DNA from: Poriferisodalis sp965262965
GTDB taxonomy: Bacteria > Actinomycetota > Acidimicrobiia > Acidimicrobiales > Poriferisodalaceae
Assembly: GCF_965262965.1 (NCBI RefSeq)
Contig: NZ_OZ253573.1
Location: 1,488,001 to 1,552,000 of the forward strand
DNA length: 64,000 bases
Direction of reading: 5' to 3'
In this document: in pieces, positions 11,175 to 19,861 of the stretch
Numbering within the stretch: position 1 is the stretch's first letter
How the letters are laid out: the number at the start of each line of letters is the position of its first letter
Notes under the pieces: model-generated
Seen by the model: the letters and a program-made list of their open reading frames with translations, nothing else
Told to the model about the DNA's origin: nothing
Databases searched by the model: none
Program-made: the position numbers and the translations under genes

Positions 11175-12014
11175 ATGGCATCTGACGACAGCACAGGGGG
11201 CCGCATGGACGGCAAGGTGGCGCTGATCACCGGCGGCGCGTCGGGGATCGGGCGAGCGTGCGGGCTTCGCTTCGCTGCTGAGGGGGCATCGATCGTGGTT
11301 GCTGACCTGAACCCGGATCGCGCCGCGAACGTCGTCGACGAGATCAACGAGCTGGGCCGCCCCGCCGTCGCCGTCGCCGTCGACACCTCAAGCCAGGAAC
11401 AGAACGACGCTATGGCCGATGCCGCAGTCGACGCCTTCGGGCGTATCGATGCGTGCGTGGCCGCCGCGGGAATCTCGCACGCCGGCTATGTCAGCCGCGA
11501 GATCGACGATCAAGCCGGAAACGACCGCTTCGACCGGGGCGACATGTTCTTCATCGAAAAATCGCTCGAGTCGTGGCAGCGGGTGATCGACGTGAACCTC
11601 ACCGGCGTGATGCTCACCAACCAGGCTGTGGCCCGCAAGATGGCCGAGGGCGGCGGAGGTGCCATCGTCAACATCTCGTCGATCGCCGGCACCAACGTGC
11701 TGAAGGGCAGCGCCGACTACTGCGTCTCAAAGGCAGGCGTGTGGATGCTGACGAGGTGCGCGGCGCTGGAGCTGAGTCGATACGGCATTCGCGTCAACGC
11801 CGTGGGGCCGGGCTACATCCAGACCTCGATGAGCGGCGCCGTGCTCGGCAACGAGCGCTGGGTGGCCGCACGCGAACGCGAGACGCCGATGGGTCGCCTC
11901 GGCGTGCCCGATGACATCGCCAACGCGTGCTTGTATCTGTGCAGCGACGAAGCCAGCTTCGTGACCGGGGAGATCATCTTCCCCGACGGCGGCGTCATGG
12001 CCGCCGGTCGATAG
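11175..12014 (+). CDS. SDR-family NAD(P)-dependent oxidoreductase (copy 1)
   Basis: A classical short-chain dehydrogenase of 279 residues. It has the cofactor-binding TGGASGIG near residue 19, Asp at the end of beta-2 (VVADLNPDR), VAAAGIS in place of NNAG, the catalytic Ser in VNISSIAG, and YCVSK as the YxxxK catalytic pair. The aspartate after beta-2 suggests a preference for NAD(H). A roughly 25-residue insertion (SREIDDQAG through EKSLESWQRV) is shared with the next gene. The start ATG 11175 has gggagggg upstream. It is followed after 65 bp by a close paralogue on the same strand. The substrate is unknown; a hydroxy-acid or acyl-CoA-linked alcohol is possible given the catabolic genes nearby. 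Confidence 0.88.
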   Translation: MASDDSTGGRMDGKVALITGGASGIGRACGLRFAAEGASIVVADLNPDRAANVVDEINELGRPAVAVAVDTSSQEQNDAMADAAVDAFGRIDACVAAAGISHAGYVSREIDDQAGNDRFDRGDMFFIEKSLESWQRVIDVNLTGVMLTNQAVARKMAEGGGGAIVNISSIAGTNVLKGSADYCVSKAGVWMLTRCAALELSRYGIRVNAVGPGYIQTSMSGAVLGNERWVAARERETPMGRLGVPDDIANACLYLCSDEASFVTGEIIFPDGGVMAAGR

Positions 12015-12079
12015 GCGCCCAGGTTCAGGCGACCAACATCAGGCACCCAGCATCAATCGACGACGAGAGGACGAGTGCC

Positions 12080-12919
12080 GTGGCAGACAACGACTCCCGA
12101 CCAGGCCGCTTGGACGGCAAAGTGGCAGTGATCACCGGCGGGGCCTCGGGCATCGGTCGGGCGTGCGCGCTGCGTTTCTCGCAAGAGGGTGCGTGCGTGG
12201 TGGTGGCCGATCTGAATCCGGATCGGGCCGAAGCCGTCGCAGCCGAGATCACGAACCGTGGCAGGCAGGCGGCCTGGGTGGCGGTCGACACCTCCGATGC
12301 AGAGCAGAACGAGGCGATGGCCGATGCCGCCGTGGCTGCGTTCGGGCGGCTCGACGCCTGCGTGGCCGCCGCCGGCATCTCCCACGCCGGATATGTCAGT
12401 CGCGAAGTACCCGAACAGCCAGGCCAGGATGTCTACCGCAGAGGCGACCAGTGGCTGCTCGAGAAGTCACTCGAGTCGTGGCAACGAGTGATCGACGTCA
12501 ACCTGACCGGCGTCATGCTCACGAACCAGTCGGTGGCGCGCCGTATGCGTGACAGCGGGGGCGGCGCCATCGTGAACATCTCCTCGGTGGCGGGCCTGAT
12601 GGCGTTGCCGGCGGGTTCGGACTACTGCGTGTCGAAGGCCGGTGTGTGGATGCTGACACGTTGCGCAGCCCTCGAGCTCAGCCGCTACAGCATCCGGGTG
12701 AACGCAGTCGCTCCGGGGTACATCCGCACGTCGATGACGGCGTTCATGACCGACAGCGACGAGTGGGTGCGTGCGCGCGAGAAGGAGACGCCGTTGGGGC
12801 GGCTCGGCGAGCCAGCCGACATCGTCAACGCGTGCCTGTACCTGTGCAGCGACGAGGCCAGCTTCGTGACCGGCGAGATCATCGCACCTGACGGCGGCCT
12901 GGCTGCCGACATTCGCTGA
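12080..12919 (+). CDS. SDR-family NAD(P)-dependent oxidoreductase (copy 2)
   Basis: This is a paralogue of the preceding gene with exactly the same length, 279 residues, and roughly 70 percent identity by eye. It has TGGASGIG, VVADLNPDR, VAAAGISHAGYVSRE, VNISSVAG and YCVSK. The start is GTG 12080, chosen because gagagga lies about ten bases upstream and the resulting N-terminus (VADNDSRPGRLDGKVAVI) aligns with copy 1; the frame is open further upstream but only over the 3' end of copy 1. The main differences lie in the C-terminal substrate loop (TSMTAFMTDSDEW against TSMSGAVLGNERW), consistent with tandem duplication followed by a change in substrate range. Confidence 0.88.
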   Translation: MADNDSRPGRLDGKVAVITGGASGIGRACALRFSQEGACVVVADLNPDRAEAVAAEITNRGRQAAWVAVDTSDAEQNEAMADAAVAAFGRLDACVAAAGISHAGYVSREVPEQPGQDVYRRGDQWLLEKSLESWQRVIDVNLTGVMLTNQSVARRMRDSGGGAIVNISSVAGLMALPAGSDYCVSKAGVWMLTRCAALELSRYSIRVNAVAPGYIRTSMTAFMTDSDEWVRAREKETPLGRLGEPADIVNACLYLCSDEASFVTGEIIAPDGGLAADIR

Positions 12920-12965
12920 GTGGTCCGGACGTGACTCGCGTGCGAAACGGCTGGCCGTCAGCACC

Positions 12966-13886
12966 ATGAGCGTGCGCGTCGCCGTCGAGCCTGACTGCTG
13001 GCGGCGCCCCGTGCTCGCTGAGGCCGTCGAGCGGGGCGGCGGCACGGTGAGCGCGCCACAAACGGCCACGGCGCTCGTGTGGGCTGAGCCGACCCAAGCG
13101 CAGCTGATCGGCGAGACGGTGGACGCCAACCCGGGGATCGAGTGGGTTCAGCTCCCCTACGCAGGCATCGAGCCGGTAGTGGACGTGGTGACGGCTCGAC
13201 CCCACGTCGAGTGGTACTGCGGCAAGGGCGTCTACGCCGAGCCGGTCGCCGAACACGCGCTGATGCTGGCGCTGGCCGGCATGCGCGGCATGGGCACGTA
13301 CGCTCGAGCCGCCGAGTGGAGTGCACCGCAAGGGCGCAACCTGCTCGGTGCGTCGGTCACGGTGCTGGGAGGCGGCGGGATCACCGAGTCGCTGCTGCGC
13401 TTGCTGGGCCCGTTCGGCTGCGATGTGACCGTGATGCGCAACCGTCCCGAACCCATGGACGGTGCTGCGAGGGTCGTCGGGCCCGATGCGCTCACCGAAA
13501 TCCTGCCCGGCACCGATGTGCTGGTGCTCGCGCTTGCGCTCACACCCGACACCGCCGGGATCATCGGCGCCGCTGAACTCGCAGCTCTGCCCAAACACGC
13601 TTGGATCGTGAACGTGGCCCGCGGCGGCCACATCGTCACCGATGACCTCGTGGAGTCGCTGAGAACGGGCCAGATCGGCGGCGCCGCGCTCGACGTGACC
13701 GACCCTGAACCGCTGCCGCACGATCACCCGCTGTGGAGCTTTCCCAACTGCCTCATCACACCCCACATCGGTAACACGCCCGAGATGGGCTTGGCGCTGT
13801 TGGCTGATCGGGTGACTGCGAATGTGGCGCTTCGGCTGGCGGGCGAGGAACTGGTTGGGCCCGTCTTCCTCGAGCTGGGCTACTGA
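12966..13886 (+). CDS. D-isomer-specific 2-hydroxyacid dehydrogenase
   Basis: The protein has 306 residues and the two-domain formate/D-lactate dehydrogenase fold. The NAD-binding Rossmann segment is VTVLGGGGITESLLRLL near residue 130. The catalytic Arg lies in VNVARGGHIV, the acidic partner in DVTDPEPLP, and the catalytic His in LITPHIGNTPE. No ACT domain is present, so it is not a full-length SerA. The neighbours are the twin SDRs upstream (46 bp) and convergent pheT downstream. It reduces a 2-keto acid or oxidises a D-2-hydroxy acid; the substrate cannot be assigned. Confidence 0.85.
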   Translation: MSVRVAVEPDCWRRPVLAEAVERGGGTVSAPQTATALVWAEPTQAQLIGETVDANPGIEWVQLPYAGIEPVVDVVTARPHVEWYCGKGVYAEPVAEHALMLALAGMRGMGTYARAAEWSAPQGRNLLGASVTVLGGGGITESLLRLLGPFGCDVTVMRNRPEPMDGAARVVGPDALTEILPGTDVLVLALALTPDTAGIIGAAELAALPKHAWIVNVARGGHIVTDDLVESLRTGQIGGAALDVTDPEPLPHDHPLWSFPNCLITPHIGNTPEMGLALLADRVTANVALRLAGEELVGPVFLELGY

Positions 13887-13901
13887 TCTAGAGCCCGAGG
13901 G

Positions 13902-16307
13902 TTAGCGGAGTGCGGCGCCGAGGGTGCTTTCTACGGCTTCTATGCAGCGTTGGCGGGTTTGGGCTACTTCGGTGTCGGTGAGGGTGCGGTCGTCGGCTTG
14001 GAGGCGCAAGCGGTAGGCCAGCGAGCGGGTGCCCAGGGTCATCTGATCGCCTCGGTAGATGTCGAAGAGCTCGACTGAACGAAGTTCGTTGCCGCCGGCT
14101 GCGCGCAGCGTGTCGCCAACCTCTGAGGCTTGGACGATGTCGGGCACGGTGAAGGCGAGATCGATATCGCTGGACGGATACGTCGACACCAGCCGGTAGG
14201 TCCGATCGGACGCTGCGGCGGCTGCGGAGAGCAACGCGGCCACTTCGAGCTGCAGCCAGGCGCAGCGGCTGTCGATGCCGTGGCGACCGCACACGCCGGG
14301 ATCGATCTCGCCGACGACCCCGATTGCCTGCTTGCCGGCCAGCACGACGAGGGCGGCGCGGCCGGGGTGCATCGCGTCGAGATCTGCTGTGTTGACGAGG
14401 GCTGCGTCGATCCCGAAAGCTGTCGCGATCAGGTCCCACAGGCGGACAGCGTCGGCCGCCTCGCCGCCGGTCCAGATGGCGGCGAGATGCTCGGTTTCGA
14501 CGGGCAGGCCTCCGGTGCTTCCCGCAGACCCGGGCTGCGCGAAGACGACACCCATCTCGAACAGCGATACCTGGTCGTTGCGGTGTGATTCGTTGTGGGC
14601 GGCTGCTGCCAGCAAGCCCGGAAGCAGCGACGGGCGCAGCACTGATTCCTCGGTGGCCAGCGGGTTCAGCAACCGCACCGGGTCCGAGTCAGCGATGCCG
14701 GCACGGTGCAACGCATCGGGGGCGAGGAACGGGTTGGGCATGGCCTCGGACAAGCCGGCCCCGACCAGCACTCGCCGCAGCTCGCGACGCAGCCGCTGCG
14801 TCGGGCTGAGCCTGCCGGGGGCCGGAGACCGCGGCACGCTGCGGCCCAGCCGGCCGTAGCCGTAGTGACGGGCAACTTCCTCGGCGACATCGGTCTCGGT
14901 TGCGACATCGGGACGGAAGCTGGGCACCGTCACCTCAACCGAAGCCCCACCACCAGACTCAGTGGCGCACTGCAAGCCGATCGGCTCCAGCAACGAGCGC
15001 ACCTTGTCGGCGGTGAAGTCCTGGCCCAGCAGGTGGCTCATGCGGGCGGGACGCACCGCCACCTTCGGCGGGTCGGGCAGATTGCCGCGCTCGTCGATGC
15101 GGCCACGGCATGTCGCAACCCCGCCAGGTGTGACCTCGTTGAGCAGTTCGCAGAATCGGTCCAACGCGATGGGCACGACTTCGTGATCGGTGCCCCGCTC
15201 AAAACGCATCGAGGCTTCTGAGCGCAAGCCCAGCCGCTGGGAGGTGCGCGTGATCGAGAGGCTGTCCCACCACGCCAGCTCCACCAGCACCGATGTGGTG
15301 GTCTCGCCGATCTCGGTGCTGGCACCGCCCATGACGCCAGAGATGCCGATGGGCAGGTCATCGCGATCGATGATCACGCCGTCGCCGGCATGCATCGTGC
15401 GCTCCTGATCGTCGAGCGTGACGACCGTCTCGCCTCCAGGGCTGCGGCGAGTGCCGAGATGCCCGCCGGGCACGAGCGCCAGGTCGTAGGTGTGGTTCGG
15501 CGTCCCCAGTTCGAGCATGACGTAGTTCGAGACGTCCACGACCGAGTTGATCGGTCGCATGCCGCACAGCACGAGCCGCATTTGCATCCACAGCGGCGAC
15601 ACACCGACGGAGACGTTGCGGACAGCGCGTACTCCGAACCGGCCGCACAGGTCGGCGTCGACGATCTCGACGGAGGCCACTGATGCGATCTCGGGGTCGG
15701 TCTCGTCGACGACGGGTTTCCGCATCTCGAACGGCACTCCGAGGCGGGCAGCGAGGTCGCGGGCGACACCGGCGACCGACATCGCATCTGGACGATTTGG
15801 GTTGATCTCGAGGTCGTACAGCACGTCGCCGGCAAGACCGAGCTGGTCCATCAGCGGCGAGCCGAGCACCATGGCGTCGGGCAGGATCATGATGCCGTCG
15901 TGATCAGTGCCGAGGCCTAGCTCGGCCGGCGAGCAGCACATTCCCTGCGACAGCTCTCCGCGCAAGCGGCGCTCGCCGATCTCCATGCCGTTCGGCATGG
16001 TCGTGCCCACCGTCGCGAGGGGCACGAGATCGCCGACGGACATGTTGAACGCCCCGCAGCACACCTGCAGTGCACCGTCGACGCCTTCACCTCGTGCGCC
16101 CGGCAGTTCCACGTCGACGAGCTGGATGCGGTCGGCGCTGGGGTGGGGTCGCAAGCCAGCAACACGAGCCACCACCACGCCGTCGAGCGGCGGCAGTACC
16201 CGCATCTCCTCGACCGCCATGCCGAGGTCGCTCATCTGGTCGGCCAGCTCTGCGGGGTCGCCGTCAATCGGCGCAAACTCGCGCAGCCAGCTCAACAGCA
16301 CCTTCAT
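13902..16307 (-). CDS. pheT: Phenylalanine-tRNA ligase beta subunit
   Basis: The 801-residue beta chain of the (alpha-beta)2 PheRS has the standard domains in order: the start MKVLLSWLREFAPIDGDP, a tRNA-binding (EMAP-like) domain around residues 45-160 (VDGALQVCCGAFNMSVGD), the B3/B4 editing domain (PLWMQMRLVLCGMRPINSVVD), the B5 DNA-binding-like domain, the catalytic-like core, and a C-terminal ferredoxin-like anticodon-binding domain (STYPSSDIDLAFTVPD). It holds tRNA-Phe and hydrolyses mischarged Tyr-tRNA. It follows pheS by 55 bp in the infC-rpmI-rplT-methyltransferase-pheS-pheT unit and is convergent with the hydroxyacid dehydrogenase. Confidence 0.97.
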   Translation of the reverse strand: MKVLLSWLREFAPIDGDPAELADQMSDLGMAVEEMRVLPPLDGVVVARVAGLRPHPSADRIQLVDVELPGARGEGVDGALQVCCGAFNMSVGDLVPLATVGTTMPNGMEIGERRLRGELSQGMCCSPAELGLGTDHDGIMILPDAMVLGSPLMDQLGLAGDVLYDLEINPNRPDAMSVAGVARDLAARLGVPFEMRKPVVDETDPEIASVASVEIVDADLCGRFGVRAVRNVSVGVSPLWMQMRLVLCGMRPINSVVDVSNYVMLELGTPNHTYDLALVPGGHLGTRRSPGGETVVTLDDQERTMHAGDGVIIDRDDLPIGISGVMGGASTEIGETTTSVLVELAWWDSLSITRTSQRLGLRSEASMRFERGTDHEVVPIALDRFCELLNEVTPGGVATCRGRIDERGNLPDPPKVAVRPARMSHLLGQDFTADKVRSLLEPIGLQCATESGGGASVEVTVPSFRPDVATETDVAEEVARHYGYGRLGRSVPRSPAPGRLSPTQRLRRELRRVLVGAGLSEAMPNPFLAPDALHRAGIADSDPVRLLNPLATEESVLRPSLLPGLLAAAAHNESHRNDQVSLFEMGVVFAQPGSAGSTGGLPVETEHLAAIWTGGEAADAVRLWDLIATAFGIDAALVNTADLDAMHPGRAALVVLAGKQAIGVVGEIDPGVCGRHGIDSRCAWLQLEVAALLSAAAAASDRTYRLVSTYPSSDIDLAFTVPDIVQASEVGDTLRAAGGNELRSVELFDIYRGDQMTLGTRSLAYRLRLQADDRTLTDTEVAQTRQRCIEAVESTLGAALR

Positions 16308-16362
16308 CGCGGCGTCACCGCCTGCGCTCCCCCAGCCGCCGCAGCGGAATCAGAACTGAACA

Positions 16363-17469
16363 TCAGAATTGGGCCAGGAAGCGGGTGTCGTTGGTGTACA
16401 TGTCGCGCAGGTCGTCAATGCCGTGCCGCATCAACGCGAGCCGGTCAATACCGAATCCGAATGCGAAGCCGGTCCATTCCTCGAAGTCGATGCCGCAGTT
16501 GGACAGCACGTTGGGATGCACCATCCCACAGCCGCCCAACTCGATCCAGCCGGTGCGACCGCAGGTCTGGCAGCCCGAGCCTTCGCAGAGCACGCAGGTG
16601 ATGTCGAACTCCGCCGACGGCTCGGTGAACGGGAAGTACGAGGGCCGCAGGCGAGACGAGATGGCTTTGCCGAAGTACGCGGACGTGAACTCTTCCAGCG
16701 TCCCAGCCAAGTCAGTGAACGAGATGCCGCGGTCGACGACCAGGCCCTCGATCTGGTGGAAGACCGGCATGTGGCTGGCGTCGGCGGTGTCCCGGCGGAA
16801 TACCCGTCCCGGGCAGATCGTGTAGATCGGCGGCGGCTGCACTTCCATCACCCGGATCTGCACGGGCGAGGTATGAGTGCGCAGCAACACGTTTGAGGCC
16901 TCTCCCCCCTCGCCGTCGCCCAGCTCGGTGCGTTCGCCCAGATCCAAGTAGAGCGTGTCCCACATCGAGCGTGCAGGGTGCGCAGCGGGCAGATTCAACG
17001 CCTCGAAGTTGTACCAGTCGGTTTCGGCCTGGGGCCCTTCGGACACCGTGAAGCCCATCCCGACAAAGACGTCCTCGAGGCGTTCGGTGGTCTGGGTGAC
17101 CAGGTGCAAGTGTCCGCGCCCCGGGCCCGCCAGCGACTCAGTGAGATCAAGCTGCTCGCTGCGCAGCTGCTCGCGGCGTGCGGCCGTGGACAGATCGTCG
17201 GCCGCGGCGGCGTGGGCCTCTCGGAGTGCAAGCTGGGCCTCGTTGAGCGCTCGTCCGACGGTGGCACGGTGCTCGTGGTCCAACGACCCCAGCGTCTGCT
17301 TGATCTGCCCGAGCACCGACTTGCGCCCGAACAGGGTCGTCTCCACCTCGGCCAGCTCGTCGGCCGAAGCTGCAGCTGAAACGGCGGCGAGCCCGCGTGC
17401 ACGTGCGTCGCCGATACTCGCAAGCAGCACGTCGACACCTGCGGGGCCGTCAGCAGATGGCCTGTTCAC
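16363..17469 (-). CDS. pheS: Phenylalanine-tRNA ligase alpha subunit
   Basis: The 368-residue catalytic chain has an N-terminal coiled-coil tRNA-binding arm (residues about 20-110), then class II synthetase motifs: motif 1 around SEGPQAETDWYNFEALNLP, motif 2 with LLRTHTSPVQIRVM and RVFRRDTADASH, and motif 3 in GFAFGFGIDRLALMRHG. It activates phenylalanine and transfers it to tRNA-Phe together with PheT. A FEGSGCQTC-like Cys pair (CVLCEGSGCQTCGRTGW) is typical of the bacterial alpha chain. I saw no T-box or attenuator upstream; the gene is 41 bp behind the rRNA methyltransferase gene and is probably co-transcribed with it. Confidence 0.97.
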   Translation of the reverse strand: MNRPSADGPAGVDVLLASIGDARARGLAAVSAAASADELAEVETTLFGRKSVLGQIKQTLGSLDHEHRATVGRALNEAQLALREAHAAAADDLSTAARREQLRSEQLDLTESLAGPGRGHLHLVTQTTERLEDVFVGMGFTVSEGPQAETDWYNFEALNLPAAHPARSMWDTLYLDLGERTELGDGEGGEASNVLLRTHTSPVQIRVMEVQPPPIYTICPGRVFRRDTADASHMPVFHQIEGLVVDRGISFTDLAGTLEEFTSAYFGKAISSRLRPSYFPFTEPSAEFDITCVLCEGSGCQTCGRTGWIELGGCGMVHPNVLSNCGIDFEEWTGFAFGFGIDRLALMRHGIDDLRDMYTNDTRFLAQF

Positions 17470-17510
17470 GGCTGGCAGGGTACGACACCGCGATCCATCT
17501 GCGCGGCCTC

Positions 17511-18347
17511 TTAAGACGACGGCTGCATCGCGTACATCAGCACGGCGGCGGCGACAGCCACGTTCAGCGAGTCCACGGGATGTCGCATGGGTATCGCTGC
17601 TGCGATGTCGGTTCCGGCGACGGCGTCAGCCGTCGGGCCATGGGCCTCGTTACTGAGCACCAGCGTCATGCGTGGAGCTTCGGGCAAATCCCCCAGCGAG
17701 GTGTCCCCCTCGAGCGCTGCCCGCACGCGCAGGTGTCCCGCGTCCGCGAGGGCTTCGAGTATCTCTGCGGTAGGACGCCCACGGCACACGGCAGGGCCGA
17801 ACGTGAGCCCAGCGGCGCCTCGCAGAGCTTTCGGGCTCCACAAGTCGGTCGTACCCTCGGTCGCAATCACCGAGCCGAAGCCGGCTGCGACGGCGCTGCG
17901 AACCACTGCGCCTGCATTTCCCGGATCGCGCACCGCCTCAAGCACGACGACACGCTCCGCCGCGACCGCAGCAGAGAGCTCGGAATCGGCGAACTGGGCG
18001 ATTGCGAGCACACCCTGGGGGTTCATCGCATCTGCGAGCGGATCCAGCGTGTCCGCGGCAACCTCATAGACGGCCCCGATCCGCTCGCGGTAGCCCTCCC
18101 CCAGCCGGCGCGCATCCGGATGGCGGCCATGGGGCGTATCGGTGCCGGTCGGGGCGTAGCGACTCACGAGCTCCGGGCGCGCGAAGACCGCCTCAAGCGT
18201 TGCGCCGCTGGCCAGCGCACCGTCGACGGCGCGCGGACCTTCGACGACTGCGAGGCCAGCTGCGTCGCGCTGGCGTCGATCGCGAACGAGCCGAGCGAGC
18301 CGCGCCAGCGCGGCTTTCGACGGCGTGATCGGTGCCGATGCGTTCAG
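17511..18347 (-). CDS. TrmH/SpoU-family rRNA/tRNA 2'-O-methyltransferase with apparent CTG start
   Basis: The C-terminal SPOUT methyltransferase domain shows LEAVRDPGNAGAVVRSAVAAGFGSV (motif 1), LTLVLSNEAHG-like motif 2, and PMRHPVDSLNVAVAAAVLMYA (motif 3), which bind S-adenosylmethionine in a knot. The first conventional start, GTG 18167, would remove the substrate-binding domain, yet the same frame continues upstream as ITPSKAALARLARLVRDRR and GLAVVEGPRAVDGALASG, which is the family's normal N-terminus. The frame has a stop (tga) further upstream and no ATG, GTG or TTG. The only near-cognate start is CTG 18347, which overlaps the rplT stop as ctga. That gives 278 residues, the family norm. 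Translational coupling to rplT is likely. Confidence 0.8.
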   Translation of the reverse strand: MNASAPITPSKAALARLARLVRDRRQRDAAGLAVVEGPRAVDGALASGATLEAVFARPELVSRYAPTGTDTPHGRHPDARRLGEGYRERIGAVYEVAADTLDPLADAMNPQGVLAIAQFADSELSAAVAAERVVVLEAVRDPGNAGAVVRSAVAAGFGSVIATEGTTDLWSPKALRGAAGLTFGPAVCRGRPTAEILEALADAGHLRVRAALEGDTSLGDLPEAPRMTLVLSNEAHGPTADAVAGTDIAAAIPMRHPVDSLNVAVAAAVLMYAMQPSS

Positions 18348-18712
18348 GCGGCTGTGCTTTCGAGGGCAGCCTCGGCCCGCTCGACGATGACAGCGAAGGC
18401 CGCCGGATCAGTCACAGCAAGGTCCGCAAGGTTCTTGCGGTCGACGGTGATGCCGGCCGTCGCCATGCCGTGCACAAGCCGGCTGTAGGAGATGCCGTTC
18501 TGGCGGGCAGCCGCATTGATGCGCTGGATCCACAGCCGCCGGAATTCGCCCTTGCGTGCACGGCGGTCGCGGAACGCGTACTGCCCGCTGTGCATGACCT
18601 GCTCGTTGGCAGCCCGGAATGACCTGCTCTTGTTGCCGTAGTAGCCCTTCGCCTTCTGGAGCGTCGCCTTGCGACGGCTTCGGCTGGCTACGGATTGCTT
18701 GACTCTTGCCAT
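18344..18712 (-). CDS. rplT: 50S ribosomal protein L20
   Basis: A 122-residue basic protein beginning MARVKQSVASRSRRKATLQKA, with YYGNKSRSFRAANEQVMHSG and RRARKGEFRRLWIQRINAAAR, which are diagnostic for L20. It binds 23S rRNA early in large-subunit assembly and in many bacteria represses its own operon. It lies 27 bp after rpmI, and its stop overlaps the CTG start of the methyltransferase gene. Confidence 0.97.
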   Translation of the reverse strand: MARVKQSVASRSRRKATLQKAKGYYGNKSRSFRAANEQVMHSGQYAFRDRRARKGEFRRLWIQRINAAARQNGISYSRLVHGMATAGITVDRKNLADLAVTDPAAFAVIVERAEAALESTAA

Positions 18713-18739
18713 GATTGATCCCTCTTGCCCTCGGGACGC

Positions 18740-18934
18740 TCAGCGCCCCAGCATCCTGTTGATGCGCTTGCGGTCGCTAGGGGCGACTTCGCCCTCGAGC
18801 GCGAGCCGCCGCTTGCGTGACGACGACTTCTTCTCGAGCAAGTGATTGCGGTTCCGCTTGCGGCGCACGAGCTTGCCGGTGCCAGTCGTCTTGAAGCGCT
18901 TCTTGGCGCCGCTGTGGGTCTTCATCTTGGGCAT
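18740..18934 (-). CDS. rpmI: 50S ribosomal protein L35
   Basis: A 64-residue, very basic protein with the L35 signature MPKMKTHSGAKKRFKTTGTG and RRKRNRNHLLEKKS. It is in the conserved infC-rpmI-rplT order. The 130-bp gap between infC and rpmI is G+C-rich with gcgacgacg-type repeats; no clear terminator or promoter was seen in it. Confidence 0.97.
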   Translation of the reverse strand: MPKMKTHSGAKKRFKTTGTGKLVRRKRNRNHLLEKKSSSRKRRLALEGEVAPSDRKRINRMLGR

Positions 18935-19064
18935 GGTTTCTCCGTGTGTCTCGCTCGTCGCTCACTGCGACGACGTGTGCGTTGGTTGTCGCTCCGGGCG
19001 ACGGCGTGTGTTTGGCTCAACTTCAACTGCGACGACGATTTCGCCTCGCCGCGTCCTGCGACGT

Positions 19065-19628
19065 TCAGTCGGCGGGAGTGTCGTTGGCCTTGCGGCGCTG
19101 GCGTGAGACTCGATCAGGGCTGAGCAGCATGGTCATGTTGCGTCCGTCCAGCCGGGGGAACTGATCGACCTTGCCGACGTCAGCCACTGCGTCGGCGACC
19201 CGTTCCAGAATCTGGCCTCCCAGCTCGGGGTGGAACACCTCGCGGCCTCGAAACATCACAGTGACCTTGACCTTGTGACCGTCTTCGAGGAACTTGGAGA
19301 CCTTGCCGGTCTTGGTTCCGAAGTCTCCCGAGCCGATCTTCGGCCGGTACTTCATCTCCTTCAGCCCCGTGTGCGAAGACTTGCGCCGCGATTCCTTCGC
19401 TCGCTGCGCCGCCTCGTACTTGTACTTGCCGTAGTCCATGATCCGGCAGACCGGCGGGGCGGCGTTAGGGGCCACCTCCACGAGGTCAAGGTCCATGTCG
19501 CGGGCAATTTGCAGTGCGTCAGGCGTGGCCGTGATGCCGATCTGCTCGCCGTCGGGGGCGACCAGTCGGACCTCGCGGACTCTGATGTCCTCGTTGATCC
19601 GGGCGTCACCGTCCGTTGCGCGTGCTAT
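19065..19628 (-). CDS. infC: Translation initiation factor IF-3
   Basis: IF-3 with its N-domain (RINEDIRVREVRLVAPDGEQ), the CRIMDYGKYKYEAAQRAKESR linker signature, and a C-domain with KEMKYRPKIGSGDF and VTVMFRGREVFHPELG. It binds the 30S subunit, prevents 50S joining and proofreads the start codon. No ATG, GTG or TTG lies at a sensible distance upstream of RINEDIRV. The in-frame candidate is ATA 19628, ten codons upstream of it, in line with the rare start codons that IF-3 uses for autoregulation in other bacteria. The frame is open much further upstream, but that part overlaps the divergent DUF1844 gene. The exact start is uncertain. Confidence 0.85.
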   Translation of the reverse strand: MARATDGDARINEDIRVREVRLVAPDGEQIGITATPDALQIARDMDLDLVEVAPNAAPPVCRIMDYGKYKYEAAQRAKESRRKSSHTGLKEMKYRPKIGSGDFGTKTGKVSKFLEDGHKVKVTVMFRGREVFHPELGGQILERVADAVADVGKVDQFPRLDGRNMTMLLSPDRVSRQRRKANDTPAD

Positions 19629-19861
19629 GGCCGTACTCGCTTGTCCAAAGGACGCTCCTCGTCCGTGCGGCGTCCGGCGCGAGCCCGGTACCGAAACACG
19701 CCCGTCGGCGGCCCGGTGGGGGTTCAGACCCCGCTTGTTGCTGTTGTCAGCGGCGTAGGGTAACAGCGCTGCGGGCGTGCCACGCTGCGGGCCAACCCGC
19801 GCGGAGCGCATGTGAGACGAGACGCGGCACTGGACGGCCGACCGAACTGCGGAGGTTGCTG
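19629..19861. other. Divergent intergenic region between infC and the DUF1844 gene
   Basis: These 233 bp hold no gene. On the infC strand there is a hairpin-forming stretch, ggggt-ctga-acccc (around 19722-19736), and a gaggag at 19655-19660. It probably contains the infC leader and both promoters, but no clear -10/-35 pair could be picked. Confidence 0.5.

Noticed and set aside
17470..17510. T-box or attenuator before pheS
   Set aside because: The gap is only 41 bp within an operon; there is no room for a T-box.
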